DNA of 64,000 nucleotides from Zymoseptoria tritici IPO323 (lineage: Eukaryota > Ascomycota > Dothideomycetes > Mycosphaerellales > Mycosphaerellaceae): positions 310,001 through 374,000 of the forward strand of contig NC_018208.1 of NCBI RefSeq assembly GCF_000219625.1, read 5' to 3'. The number at the start of each line of letters is the position of its first letter. The stretch's first letter is position 1. The position numbers were made by a program, and so were the translations under genes. Of the stretch, positions 1 to 9,697 are shown in pieces. The notes under the pieces are model-generated. The model worked only from the letters and a program-made list of their open reading frames with translations, searched no databases and was not told where the DNA came from.

Positions 1-437
1 CTGCAAGCGTCCAGCTGCGACAATGTACAATCGAGGCCTCGCAACACGGTACACGCGTCTTCACAACGCCGACATGCCGAGTCCGGGGGTCTGAAGGTTG
101 CAAGAACACGCCCCTTGGCCGAGACTGATGGTGTTCAGTATTGGGAAAGGTAACGATGCCTACCATGCGATTCACGACACCGACTTTGGCGGGAGAGTAG
201 GATGGCGTGTAGCATAATAACACCGATGCCACTCGGCACAAAATGCCGACTACCACGACGTCATTGGTTCAGAGGCTCCGTTGTAGGAGCGGACGACGGA
301 TGGCGGATGTGCGGCATTATCAGAGAGATGATGTTGAACTGACTATATTTACTGCAATTCCGTGCCCTCGACAATGCGACTTTGCAAGAGGAATTGCAAC
401 AGACGTCGATCGACGTAACTTCTTCCTACCACGGTCA
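1..437. other. Left-edge stretch, no gene supported
   Basis: No convincing coding region was seen. An open frame begins near 243 in phase with the transporter pseudogene that follows, but its first 65 codons are Arg/Thr-rich with no family resemblance, so this is treated as upstream sequence. Confidence 0.5.
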
Positions 438-2222
438 ATGCCAACGAAAATGGCACCCATCCCGATCGACAGCACCGCATACACAGAACCAGAGGAGGAA
501 CCATCTTCCACAGAGGATGAAGCCAAGGAAAGAGACGCCTCCCTCCATGATGATTCCGATGGCTCCTCCAGTGTCTTTTCGGAAAGTCGCCACATGGAAG
601 GCCCAAGAGCGAGTCCCTCATTGTCCCGAACACAATCTAGGACACTTCAGCGCGCTTAGACTACTGCTTCGACGGTGCTATCGACTATACGATCTCGAGC
701 TCCGAGAGGGCCGTTTGCGCATCCGTTGATTCACGAGAAGACATCACCCGACGTCCTCGTCGATTTCGATGGCCCGGACGATCCATACAGACCGATGAAC
801 TGGAGCTGCAAGAAGAAGTGCATATGCACCAGGCTGTACGGCTTTACTGCAATGTTCGGCACCTTTGCATCTGCTGTGTATTCTCCTGCAGTCTACGAGG
901 TTGCGCGAGAGTTCAATGTTGGCACCCAGGTCTCCCTTCTGGGGATATCTCTGTTCCTGATTGGCTTTGGAATTGGACCGCTTGTGTGGGCGCCATTGAG
1001 TGAGGTTTATGGTCGGAAGATTGCCGTTCTGACGCCTTCCTTTCATCGCCGCAATGTTCGCATTTGGAGCCGGAGCTGCCAAGGATATCCAAACTCTGAT
1101 GATATGTCGCTTCTGGCAGGGCATATTCGACAGCGCTCCTGTGACGAATACTTGAGGAGTGCTGGGTGACATCTGGACTGCCGATGTGCGTGGTGTGGCG
1201 TTAATCGTCTACGCAACGGCGGTTGTGGGAGGACCGACACTGGGGTCCTATCATCGGTGGCGCCATCATTGTGACAGGTACCGGATGGCGGTGGACTCAA
1301 TACCTGACGGGTATCGGGATCATGTTCATGGTGGTATTGGATGTTCTCTTGGTCGACGAGAGCTATGCTCCGGTTCTGCTCGTAAGGAAGGCTCGTGCCA
1401 TGAGATATGAGTCGGAAAATTGGGCGTTGCATGCACTACACGAGGAGTGGACCGTCACACTTTCGGAGCTGGGCTACAACTAGCTCGTCCGGCCATTCCA
1501 GCTCCTTGCAACGCCGATCTGCTTTTTGGTTGCACTGTAAGTTGGGGAGTGCAAAACTGAAGGGCTTCACGGCTAACGATCTACAGGTATGCTTCCTTTT
1601 GCTACGGGATCCTGTACGCCTCCCTGGCAGTCTTTCCCTTCGCTTTCAAGGAGGTCCGCGGTTGGAATTCTCTTGTCGGGTCCTTGCCATTCCTGGTCCA
1701 GCTGATTGGCATCATCATCGGCGCATGCGGCAACTACCTCAATCAAAAGTTCTACATCGCAAAGTGGAAAGCCAACAACTATCGAGCAGTATCCGAAGCA
1801 CGTCTCCCTCCGATGATGGTGGGATCCGTGTTGTTTGCGGGTGGGCTTTTCATGTCCGCCTGGACTGGTGGAGCTGATGTGCACTGGATTGTGCCTTGTA
1901 TCGGGATTGCACTGCAGGGGATTGGATGCTTCACGATCTTCCAGGCCGCTTTGAATTATCTCATCGACACCTTCCAGCGGTACGCCGCATCGGCCGTGAC
2001 AGGAAACACAGCACTGAGATCGGTGTTCGCGGCGGCTTTTCCTCTCTTCATTGGCCCGACGCTTCACAATCTCGATATCGGATGGGGAGTGAGCGTTTTC
2101 GGGTTTATTGCGGTAGTGACGATTCCGATCCCATACCTGTTCTATATGTGTTTGGGAAAAGAATCAGGGCGAGAGGCGTCTGGTCGCGGGAGAGCGTCTA
2201 CCCGGGGGAGAGGACAAAGTGA
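438..2222 (+). pseudogene. Decayed MFS multidrug-type transporter (DHA1-like)
   Basis: The remains of a plasma-membrane major facilitator of the fungal drug:H+ antiporter type. Recognisable blocks are an acidic, Ser-rich N-terminal tail, the family hallmark VDFDGPDDPYRPMNW before helix 1, the loop PLSEVYGRK between helices 2 and 3, later helices from GPIIGGAIIV onward, and a basic C-terminal tail. Reading these blocks in order requires crossing in-frame stops at 657 (TAG), 1153 (TGA) and 1481 (TAG) and frame changes near 1035, 1245 (a run of four G) and 2145. A credible 50-bp intron (GTAAGT to CTACAG, about 1538-1587) is still intact. Six independent lesions in about 1.8 kb make sequencing error an unlikely sole cause. 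The stops are not obviously RIP products. Start at 438 is a guess; the true N-terminus could lie at 243. Transporter identity is secure, substrate unknown. Confidence 0.85.
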
Positions 2223-2623
2223 GGCGCCCGATGCTTCGAGATCAAGCTTTACGAGGCACACCTGCAATGCTATGACTCCACCGTGTGGTCGCATTCTTCT
2301 TACATGACAGCAACATCTGGAGCTAAGCATTGAGGTCCACTTTCGCGCGGAGAACGACTCAAACAGGAAGGACCGAACTTTAGGCGAGAAACGGAAAAGC
2401 GCCGAATAGACGAAGCAGCGGATTCGTGGAAGAATTGGCATCTTGCAGACGGCCTCTGTCGCGGGTTAATTGCTTCTGCAGTACTACACAGCCGACAACA
2501 TTAGCGCGTCTGCCGGTGGACACGTACATTAAAGCGCCAGAAGACAAGCGGCACAGACTTTCCTCGACCTCCCGCTTTCACAATCACGCCCAACCATTAT
2601 CGACATTGACCACATTCTTGAGT
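2223..2623. other. Intergenic, promoter side of the esterase gene
   Basis: About 400 bp between the transporter pseudogene and the esterase start. An open frame runs in phase into the esterase from 2426, but the residues before 2624 lack a signal peptide, so this is read as leader/promoter DNA. No specific motif was identified. Confidence 0.4.
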
Positions 2624-3577
2624 ATGCACTTCTCTCAGCTCCTCGCAAGCCTGCTGGCCATTGCCACCGTGCAAGGTGCTGCCATCTCCACGGACGATCA
2701 CCTCGTCAAGCGAGCATCTCTTACCCAGGTCTCCAATTTTGGCAACAACCCATCTGGAGTCAAGATGTTCGTCTATGTCCCTCAGAATGTACAAGCAAAG
2801 CCACCCGTTATCCTAGTCCTCCACGCGTGCGCATGGAATGCCCCCAACTTCTTCGCCTCGACGAAATATGGACAGCTCGCCGATCAGTATGGATATGTCC
2901 TCGTCTATGGAGGGACGCCTACGGACGGCGCATGTTGGGACGTCTCTTCCAGCCAGACGTTGACGCATGATGGTGGGAGCGATAGCATCGGTTTGGCGAA
3001 TATGGTGAGGTATGCGTTAGAGACGTACAATGGCGATGCTAGCAGGGTCTTTGTGACGGGAGAGTCTTCGGGGGCGATGATGACGGTGAGTGTGGCACTG
3101 TGATATTGAGACTTCTCGCTGACATCTCCCTAGCAAGTCATGGCGGCGGTGTACCCTGATCTCTTCGCTGCGGGATCGGCATTCAGCGGCGTGCCAGCGG
3201 GATGCTTCTCCACCGGCAGTGTGAGAGGATGGAACAGCCAGTGCGCTGGCGGAAAGATCAACAAGACGCCGGCTCAGTGGGCTGCACAAGTCCACGCAAT
3301 GTACTCAGGCTTCAATGGCCAATACCCGAGGATGCAAATCTACCATGGCGATGCAGACACGACGTTGAACATTGCCAACTTGGACGAGGCGGTCAAGGAG
3401 TGGTCTGGCGTGCATGGGTACTCTGGAAAGGCAACCCGGTCTACGAGCAACGATCCTGGTCCGAATCTCACAAAGTCCATCTACGGTGATCGTCTGCAGG
3501 GGATTCTTGGGCATGGGATTGGACATGTCGTGCCGACGAATGAGAAGGAGGCGTTGAAGTGGTTTGGGATTGCGTGA
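2624..3577 (+). CDS. Secreted acetyl xylan / feruloyl-type esterase (CE1)
   Basis: Predicted to be a secreted serine esterase that removes ester-linked side groups from plant hemicellulose. Exons 2624-3085 and 3134-3577 flank a 48-bp intron (GTGAGT to CCCTAG) and give 301 residues. The start at 2624 was chosen because it opens a clean signal peptide (MHFSQLLASLLAIATVQG), followed by a short propeptide ending in Lys-Arg, a Kex2-like site. The mature enzyme shows the family block VILVLHACAWNAPNF, the nucleophile elbow GESSGAM (Ser148), an acid residue in YHGDADTTL and the catalytic His in LGHGIGHVVP. The chain ends directly after the catalytic domain, so there is no CBM1 cellulose-binding module, which many family members have. 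No co-regulated neighbour is visible. Esterase fold is confident; acetyl versus feruloyl preference cannot be decided. Confidence 0.88.
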
Positions 3578-3983
3578 AGAGATCGAGGTGAGCGGTGTTT
3601 AGCTATCTGACCAATCCTTGGACGTGAGATAGGCAGGAACGAAATTGAAGTTGGATGAGTATGCATTGTAGCGCGCGGCGGTTCATGACCTAAAGATATT
3701 GCGAGGTTGTCACTTTCAGTGACGCGAGGAGCAAGTCGAGTTTGTTGAAGCATCGTGCTGCGTGACTGCGCTGACATCGATATAGCTTTGGGTACTTTCG
3801 AAACGAGGTACTGACGAGTCGACGAGCCGTGGCCACTCGTTCAGGACATGTCCATTCATAGGAAATATCAATTCGCAGCAGCGATGCTGTAGAGGCGTGC
3901 AAAGGGATTTATCGCTGGGTGGAGATTCTTCGTAGAAGCAGATTAACATGTAGATCCGCGGCCACCCAATCCGAAGCTGTGCC
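3578..3983. other. Convergent intergenic region
   Basis: Lies between the 3' ends of the esterase gene and the first coiled-coil gene. Short overlapping open frames have no recognisable features. Confidence 0.4.
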
Positions 3984-5570
3984 TCACAACCAGGGGACAG
4001 GTTGGCATGAACCAAGTCCTTTGTCCAATGCCAATTGATAACGCTCGCGCAAGTTCCTCTTCAATTCATTCCCAGCATCTTCGCACACTCGATGTGCCTC
4101 TTCATCTTTTCCCTGCATCGTCCGCTCGTACTCTTTAATCTTTGCCATGTGTTCTGCAGCCCTTTGGCCATACTCTGTAGCCTTTTGCTCATTGTCTCTG
4201 ACGGATTGAGCGTGACAGAGTGCCTGGTGTTCATGCTCTTTAGCCTTCTTATTGTGCTCTTCTGCTTTGAGCTGATCGGCTTTGGCTTTCAGCGCAAATT
4301 CCCTGGCTCTCTGGCTGTTCTCCTTTTCTTCTCGTGCGCTCATCGCCCTCTGTTCTTTCACACGTCTGGTCTCGAGCATGAGCTTTGTGAGTGGGCTCGA
4401 GGGTCCAAACACTGCCCTACCCGCGGTCTTTGCTGCAGCATTTGTGGCATAGATCATAGGATCACCCATGCTAGGGACCGTTTCAGCAACCGCGAGAGTT
4501 GCGGTTGGAGGTCGTGTTCCGTGACCATGCAGCTCATGGCTCATCACGGCGATTGGCGTCGCGGTGATCTGCTGTTTCTCTTTAGACGTGGTGTCCTCGG
4601 CAGTATCGTCACCGACAACCGAATCGTGTTTTGGCAAGTCCAGTCCAGAAGCACTGGGCATCGTTTCGTCAGGCAATGGGTTGGCTGGTGGTGCATGGTG
4701 GCGTTCGACGGCTTGAGTAGTAGGTTGTTGGACCTTGTTCCCAGGAAATTCGTGTTCTTCAGTAAGACAGTCCACCAGTGCAGCGATCTGAGCTCCGTGA
4801 CGAACATCAGCGTTGATCTCAGCATCATAAAGGCCTTGCTTTAAGTTCAGGCTGACCGTCTTCACAATTTCAGATGTAATTCGATCAGCAATCAGCGTAC
4901 GGCCGGCAGCGTCCTTCTTCCTCCTCAACTCTCGCTCGAGGAACCGCTCCGCAGCAACGAGAGGTGGGATTCGGGCGACCACCCTCTTCATATCCTGAGA
5001 CAATGTCGCCAAATCTTCCATCACGGCCTTGTTGTCCTCCCAGGACATGCTTGTCCGACCGCGATGCAGTCTGTCCATCATGTCTTGGAAGCCCTTCTTA
5101 TCCCAGTTGCTTATGATGCATGAGTAAACCTTCATCATCGCGGATCGCTTGGGTTCGGGAAAGCGAGAAAAGTCGATGGTTCGGCACAGTCGTTTCGCAT
5201 TCTGGGTTGGCGTGCTCTCTTCTTTCTCACTCTCGCTTCGATTGCGCTTGGACGTCGTTCCGGACGAAGCTGCTTGCAACGATACAGGGGCGTTGTATTT
5301 CTGGGTGGCTGGGCGCTTGCTGTTGGCCAAGCCCGTTGCCTGACTGATCGTACCCTTTGCGGGTCCGTATGGAGAGACGTACTGCCCGACGTGAATGTTG
5401 TCGCCGTCCATGGGGCCGTTGTCGACGATGTCACCGTCGAACGTGTCACCAGCAGTGCTATCGCCGTCGTCTACACCTAGTCGATAGTTCCTCGTTTCTC
5501 GATCCTCGACTGGAGTCTTCGCACGACCCAAAGATGTCCTGCCAGTCCGTGATTCCGGACGTGTTGCCAT
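3984..5570 (-). CDS. Uncharacterised nuclear-type coiled-coil protein, tandem family copy 1
   Basis: Single-exon reading frame of 528 residues if started at 5570 (MATRPESRTG). The frame stays open upstream to 5945, but that part is basic/hydrophobic and unlike the two relatives. Order of features: a disordered acidic region rich in Asp/Gly; a basic patch (SKRNRSESEKEE, then AKRLCR) resembling a nuclear localisation signal; a core of about 95 residues (near 145-250) with ISNW, DMM, SW.DN and LATLS landmarks shared with the genes at 6832-7638 and 7725-8783; a long disordered middle; and a C-terminal coiled coil of about 110 residues dominated by Ala, Glu, Lys and Gln. I do not recognise the core as any named domain. 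The three genes lie head to tail on the same strand, as expected of tandem duplication. Function unknown. Confidence 0.6.
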   Translation of the reverse strand: MATRPESRTGRTSLGRAKTPVEDRETRNYRLGVDDGDSTAGDTFDGDIVDNGPMDGDNIHVGQYVSPYGPAKGTISQATGLANSKRPATQKYNAPVSLQAASSGTTSKRNRSESEKEESTPTQNAKRLCRTIDFSRFPEPKRSAMMKVYSCIISNWDKKGFQDMMDRLHRGRTSMSWEDNKAVMEDLATLSQDMKRVVARIPPLVAAERFLERELRRKKDAAGRTLIADRITSEIVKTVSLNLKQGLYDAEINADVRHGAQIAALVDCLTEEHEFPGNKVQQPTTQAVERHHAPPANPLPDETMPSASGLDLPKHDSVVGDDTAEDTTSKEKQQITATPIAVMSHELHGHGTRPPTATLAVAETVPSMGDPMIYATNAAAKTAGRAVFGPSSPLTKLMLETRRVKEQRAMSAREEKENSQRAREFALKAKADQLKAEEHNKKAKEHEHQALCHAQSVRDNEQKATEYGQRAAEHMAKIKEYERTMQGKDEEAHRVCEDAGNELKRNLRERYQLALDKGLGSCQPVPWL

Positions 5571-6831
5571 GATGCGTCGTTTCTCTGTGTTCAGAAGGTA
5601 GTGGGAAAGTTCAAGCTTGATGACGAGTTGCTTCTTGACAAGGGACATGAGGTTGAACAAGCTGAACAAGATGTGCAAAAGATGAGCTTTTTTAAGAAGA
5701 TGGAAATTCAGAGGGTCAACGATGCACATCTGCCTGCAACAAAGCGTGGGGGTTGGCAGACGTGAACGATCGATGCGAAGAGGCTCGAGCCCGCATAATT
5801 CCTGATTGGGAACTCGAGGAGAAACATTCCGAATGGTTCTGTTCTGCACTTCGCCAAGTACTTCATCAAAGCGATGCGCGAGCTGCGCGCCGGCTGCATC
5901 TGGGCCTTCTGCAATGCACTCATGGCATTCGCCAGAGCGACTCACCGCTTTGAAGGATTCGAAGCCGGTGTTTCATGCCGCATGAGATGGTGAGAGGCTC
6001 GAGGCTACAGAGATCCATGTCGTCGTGTCAGTAAGAGAACGAGCGATCTGCGTGTTACAGCTGCCATGCTGCCATGCGTTATAGCGTCCGCACAGTCGGC
6101 AAGGATTCCTATCCTTGTTGCTCCAGAAGATCGTCTCATTCGAGATGTGCATAAACGTTCGTCAGTCCCGGCCTCGCCTCGCCTCCCGTCGCCAGTAAAA
6201 TGATCATTCGACTGTCAGCTCCAATTCCAAGCACTGTATTCGAGACAAGGGCACGGCCAGCGTTCCTTGAAGCGAAGAATGCCGCGGAGAATGATGAGCG
6301 TAAACCATTCTTCAGCGACTTTCGAGCTCGAGATATGTTGCAAGACGTCCAATCTGAGCCACTCAAATTAATGGTCGCAGTATCCAACGCTCGCCAGGCA
6401 CGGGCTCACAGTACCAATCGTTCAGTGGCAGGTACAGTCGGACTTCGTCGCATTCCGCTGTCCGAAGCTTTCACGCGAGAGACTGATCTTCTGTGTCGTG
6501 ACGGTCGGTTGTCTCGTCGAATGGGATCCTCTTCCGGCAACATGCCTCCCTGTGCAGATCAAGTCTTTAGCGAGAAGGACGTCTTTTTCCCCGGCATTTC
6601 CGCATCCCTTTCGGAAATGCAGGCTACCAAATGCCGTCGGAGGTGACTTGTGCAAGTTCCGCAGCCGATCGAACCAGGTCTGGAAATGATCAGTTGTGTT
6701 CCGGTCGGCTGAGCGAAACCTTTGCTGCAGCGAGGGCTAGACGAGGGCAGATGCTGGTTCTGCTCAATGAATCCAGCGAGCCTATGTAGCCGACGGAAGA
6801 TCCAGTGTTGGTGACAGAACCCGTTCGCATC
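5571..6831. other. Intergenic, no gene supported
   Basis: About 1.26 kb between two family members. A 148-codon plus-strand frame at 6200-6646 has no signal peptide, domain or compositional sign of coding. This stretch is the likely promoter of the 3984-5570 gene. Confidence 0.4.
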
Positions 6832-7638
6832 CTATCCGGACCCATCCCCAAAAAGCTCATTGAGTCTCCTCCTCGACTCCAACAGATCCTCCTCCTCCTT
6901 TCTCACTTCCTCCTCGCCCTCCTCAATCTGTCGACCAAGTTCCCTACCGACACTTCGACCCTCCCGATTCACTTTCACATAGTTCGCATTCGCCCTCGAG
7001 TCTTGCTCAATAGCTTTCTGGGCCTTCAAAATATGCTGCTCGCATTTCTTGATCCTCTCCTCCCCTTGTTTGATGCTTTGCTCACGTTGTTGGATGTCTC
7101 GGTCAGTTGCCACTTTCTTCTCTTGCCACTGCTTGATTTCTTTTTTCCTCTGTTCCAGTCGCTCCAGTCGTTGGAGTAGGTCCATGTTCGAGGGCTCGAC
7201 GCTCCTTGCAGGAATTGGCAGTCCTGAGACGCCACTCGAGGCGGTTGCGCCTCCACCGCTTGCAGGCGGCAGACTTGGCCCTCCAGTTCCGCCTCGACGT
7301 GAGCTGATCAAGGCCTTGAGCGATCCTGGGGTGTCTCGGCTAGGTCCAACAGCTTGCTCACCAGCTGGACTCGGACTCCACAGCTTCCGTCCAACACCAC
7401 GCCCTCTCTCATACACCGGTCTGGCATCATTGATCACGATCAGTACATCATCCCGAGTCAGCCTCTTCGAACCCCGACCCCGTGACTTCCTCTTTGCCTG
7501 ATATTGCTCGACCAGTCCCCTCGCGATACGAAAATCCGGCACCGCCCTGGAAAGCCGCGCCAGATTCTGCAGTAGAGTGAGATTCTGCCGCCAAGGGCTC
7601 GTCTCATCCTCGTCCGCAGAATTGTAGAGATCCATCAT
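6832..7638 (-). CDS. Tandem family copy 3: truncated core plus coiled-coil tail
   Basis: 268 residues from the ATG at 7638. The frame begins in the middle of the shared core at the MMD landmark and continues through SPWRQN, NLARLS and LTRDDV, then a Pro/Gly-rich linker and a strong C-terminal coiled coil (Glu/Lys/Gln rich, about residues 150-260, with LLQRLERLEQRKKEIKQW). The missing first part of the core is present just upstream in the same frame (about 7639-7700, including the ETIRSNW landmark) but has no ATG and is cut off by stops near 7800. The upstream neighbour (7725-8783) ends in another frame only 87 bp away, and no splice acceptor connects the two. Either this starts at 7638 as a shortened protein, or it is the second half of a two-core gene split by a one-base frameshift. 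Confidence 0.5.
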   Translation of the reverse strand: MMDLYNSADEDETSPWRQNLTLLQNLARLSRAVPDFRIARGLVEQYQAKRKSRGRGSKRLTRDDVLIVINDARPVYERGRGVGRKLWSPSPAGEQAVGPSRDTPGSLKALISSRRGGTGGPSLPPASGGGATASSGVSGLPIPARSVEPSNMDLLQRLERLEQRKKEIKQWQEKKVATDRDIQQREQSIKQGEERIKKCEQHILKAQKAIEQDSRANANYVKVNREGRSVGRELGRQIEEGEEEVRKEEEDLLESRRRLNELFGDGSG

Positions 7639-7724
7639 AGCGGCGAACGCGGGTTCATCTTCCCAGTTGGATCGGATAGTTTCGAGGTGGAAGGATATCG
7701 TGCGTTTGTTGGGGCCGTGGGAGG

Positions 7725-8783
7725 TCAGGGCTTTACCACTCGTACGCAGCAGACTTGACCGTCCATTCCTGCCACTCTGCGATCTTGGGTTTCCTCATCC
7801 TCATCCTCGTCGTCGTCCGCATCTTCGTCCAGATCCGAGTACGAAGCTCCCGGGAGGACCGGACGGCGTACCTCAGCATCCCTCACTTCGAACGATCCTT
7901 TAGCTTGACGAATCACAGCTCTTACATCATCCCGAATTAGCCTCCCCGCCAGTTTCCCGTCCTTCAATCTCTTCGCCCGAAATTCCTCAAGAAGTTTACG
8001 AGCCGACGGCAGCGAAGGCACAATATTTGAAAGCCGCGCGAGGTCCTCTAACAGGGAGGCATTGTCTCGCCATAGACGAGTTTCCCCGTTTGAAGCATTC
8101 CAAGAATTCATCATGTCGATGAAGGCGTCTCCAGTCCAGTTGTTGCTGATGACTTCGATGTAATTGGACTTCGTGTGCTTGAATGTGGGGTTGGAGGTGG
8201 AGGAGAAGGCGGGCTGCACGCTTGGAGATTCACGCTTCCGCTTGGTCCCACAAGAAGGGAGCTGTAGTTTGACTCCATTCCCGTCGTCGACCTTGACGTT
8301 GGCTTGAGCAGTGCAGTTGGTCGGCATCTTGTCATCCTGCGACTCAGACTCAGAGGAGACTGATTCAGTAAGGTCCACGACCGTGACCCGTCTAGATGCG
8401 ACCTGTTCGCTTTCAGCCTGCGCAACAGGCTGCTTTCCGGTCTGCAACCCCATTTGCTTCTCCGTCGTGTTCTCTGTCTGCATCTCCGTCTGCGTCATCA
8501 TCTGCATCTCCGTCTGCATCACCATCTGCTTCTCCGTTTGCTTCCCCATCTCCTCCTCCATCTTCTCCCGCGTCTCTCTCTCCATCACCTTCTCCATCTC
8601 CTCCGGATGCCACGAGGGCGATCGCGAACCATCCACATTTCCATCGTCACCATCGTAATATCCCAATCGTTCAGCTCTGGCAGTGAGATCCTCATCGGAT
8701 GCCGGGGTTTCGGAGGTCATCAGAGTTGTCCTTCCACTTGAAGGTGGGAAGCTTGGGTGGTGATCGTGGTGATGGCTCGCCAT
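7725..8783 (-). CDS. Tandem family copy 2 with SUMO-interaction-like motif and QTEM repeat
   Basis: 352 residues from the ATG at 8783 (MASHHHDHH); an in-frame ATG at 8939 would add a hydrophobic stretch and is less likely. Visible features in order: a His-rich start; a low-complexity segment of Gln/Thr/Glu/Met repeats (QTEMQ type, about residues 75-110); VTVVDLTESVSSESESQDD, which fits the hydrophobic-core-plus-acidic/Ser pattern of a SUMO-interaction motif; a basic TKRKRES patch like a nuclear signal; the shared core (ISNNW, DMMNSW, LWRDN, LEDLARLS, RLIRDDVRAVI, about 215-310); and a highly acidic Asp/Glu tail. It lacks the coiled coil that ends the other two copies. The stop at 7725 follows a frame in which the last dozen residues look unnatural, supporting a frameshift with the gene at 6832-7638. 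Function unknown; a nuclear role is an inference. Confidence 0.55.
   Translation of the reverse strand: MASHHHDHHPSFPPSSGRTTLMTSETPASDEDLTARAERLGYYDGDDGNVDGSRSPSWHPEEMEKVMERETREKMEEEMGKQTEKQMVMQTEMQMMTQTEMQTENTTEKQMGLQTGKQPVAQAESEQVASRRVTVVDLTESVSSESESQDDKMPTNCTAQANVKVDDGNGVKLQLPSCGTKRKRESPSVQPAFSSTSNPTFKHTKSNYIEVISNNWTGDAFIDMMNSWNASNGETRLWRDNASLLEDLARLSNIVPSLPSARKLLEEFRAKRLKDGKLAGRLIRDDVRAVIRQAKGSFEVRDAEVRRPVLPGASYSDLDEDADDDEDEDEETQDRRVAGMDGQVCCVRVVKP
8455..8560 (-). repeat. Short in-frame tandem repeat encoding QTEM units
   Basis: Imperfect copies of a 12-18 bp unit (CATCTCCGTCTG on the plus strand) inside the gene at 7725-8783. They encode alternating Gln-Thr-Glu-Met motifs. The copies have diverged, so this is not a recent expansion. 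Confidence 0.6.
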
Positions 8784-9697
8784 TGTACGAGTGGTTGTCT
8801 TACTTGGCGGGAGGAACCAGGAAGCGGGAGGAGGAGAGAAGCACAGTTGAGAGATGAGAGAGGGTAGTGAAGAGAGAAGAGTGGTGAGAAGGAAAAGAAA
8901 AAAAGAGAGAAGTACAGGCTCGCCGCCTCCCAACGCCACCTCCTAAAAGCCATGTATGCTCCGGCAACCTGCATGAACGCGGCTGCAGTACGGAGTAAAC
9001 GAACAGAGCAGCGAGCTTCACGAAATCAAGGCAGCATGACGCCGGCGGCCAATTGCGATGGGAGGAAAATAGAGAATGAGAGCGTTGAATTGGCCAGCTT
9101 CCCCTCATCCAGCTTCCTTGATTGAATCAAGGCAGCGAGACAAAGATTCATCCCTAGCAAGCAAACATTAGCCAGCGAACGAGTGGATATGTCTCAGCAG
9201 ATTGTCTGCTTCTGTGAGCCGGTGCCCTGCATAGCAGACTTGCAATTCTTGCTAGCTTCATCGCTCAGCAATCTCCGCTGTGCCGTCCGTACCTCTTCCG
9301 CGTGAGGCCAATAATCGACCGGCGCAAGGTGTCGTTTTCCAATCGATCTGGCCAATAGTCCAGAGAGGTTGTGACGCTGGAAGATGAGGTGGCTTGTTGT
9401 CAAATCCATGGAATTTGGGATTGATGAAGTGTAGTAATGTACATCAACGAAGTGAAGTGTGTACGATGTGCCATGATCGTAGCAACGCCGAGTGCGTGCC
9501 GTAGCCCGTCCATGTCCGATGGTTGTGCTCGCAATGAACGCAGTATCGCTCCCGCTGAATCGCTCATCTCCCATGCTCGAGCCTCAGCCGCTCATATCAT
9601 CGACTCACTGTGACCTCGAGTCGTCCATCTATTCAGCCCACGACCAGTCCATGACCATCCCACCTCTCCTTTCCCTTCTCCACGTGCTCTTCGCAGC
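8784..9697. other. Intergenic, promoter side of family copy 2
   Basis: About 0.9 kb with no supported gene. The part just upstream of 8783 is purine-rich on the plus strand (8818-8915), as in a pyrimidine-rich fungal core promoter read on the minus strand. Small frames near 9194-9574 have no recognisable features. Confidence 0.4.

Noticed and set aside
6200..6646. 148-codon plus-strand frame between family members
   Set aside because: No domain, signal peptide, periodicity or neighbouring splice sites; composition like translated intergenic DNA.
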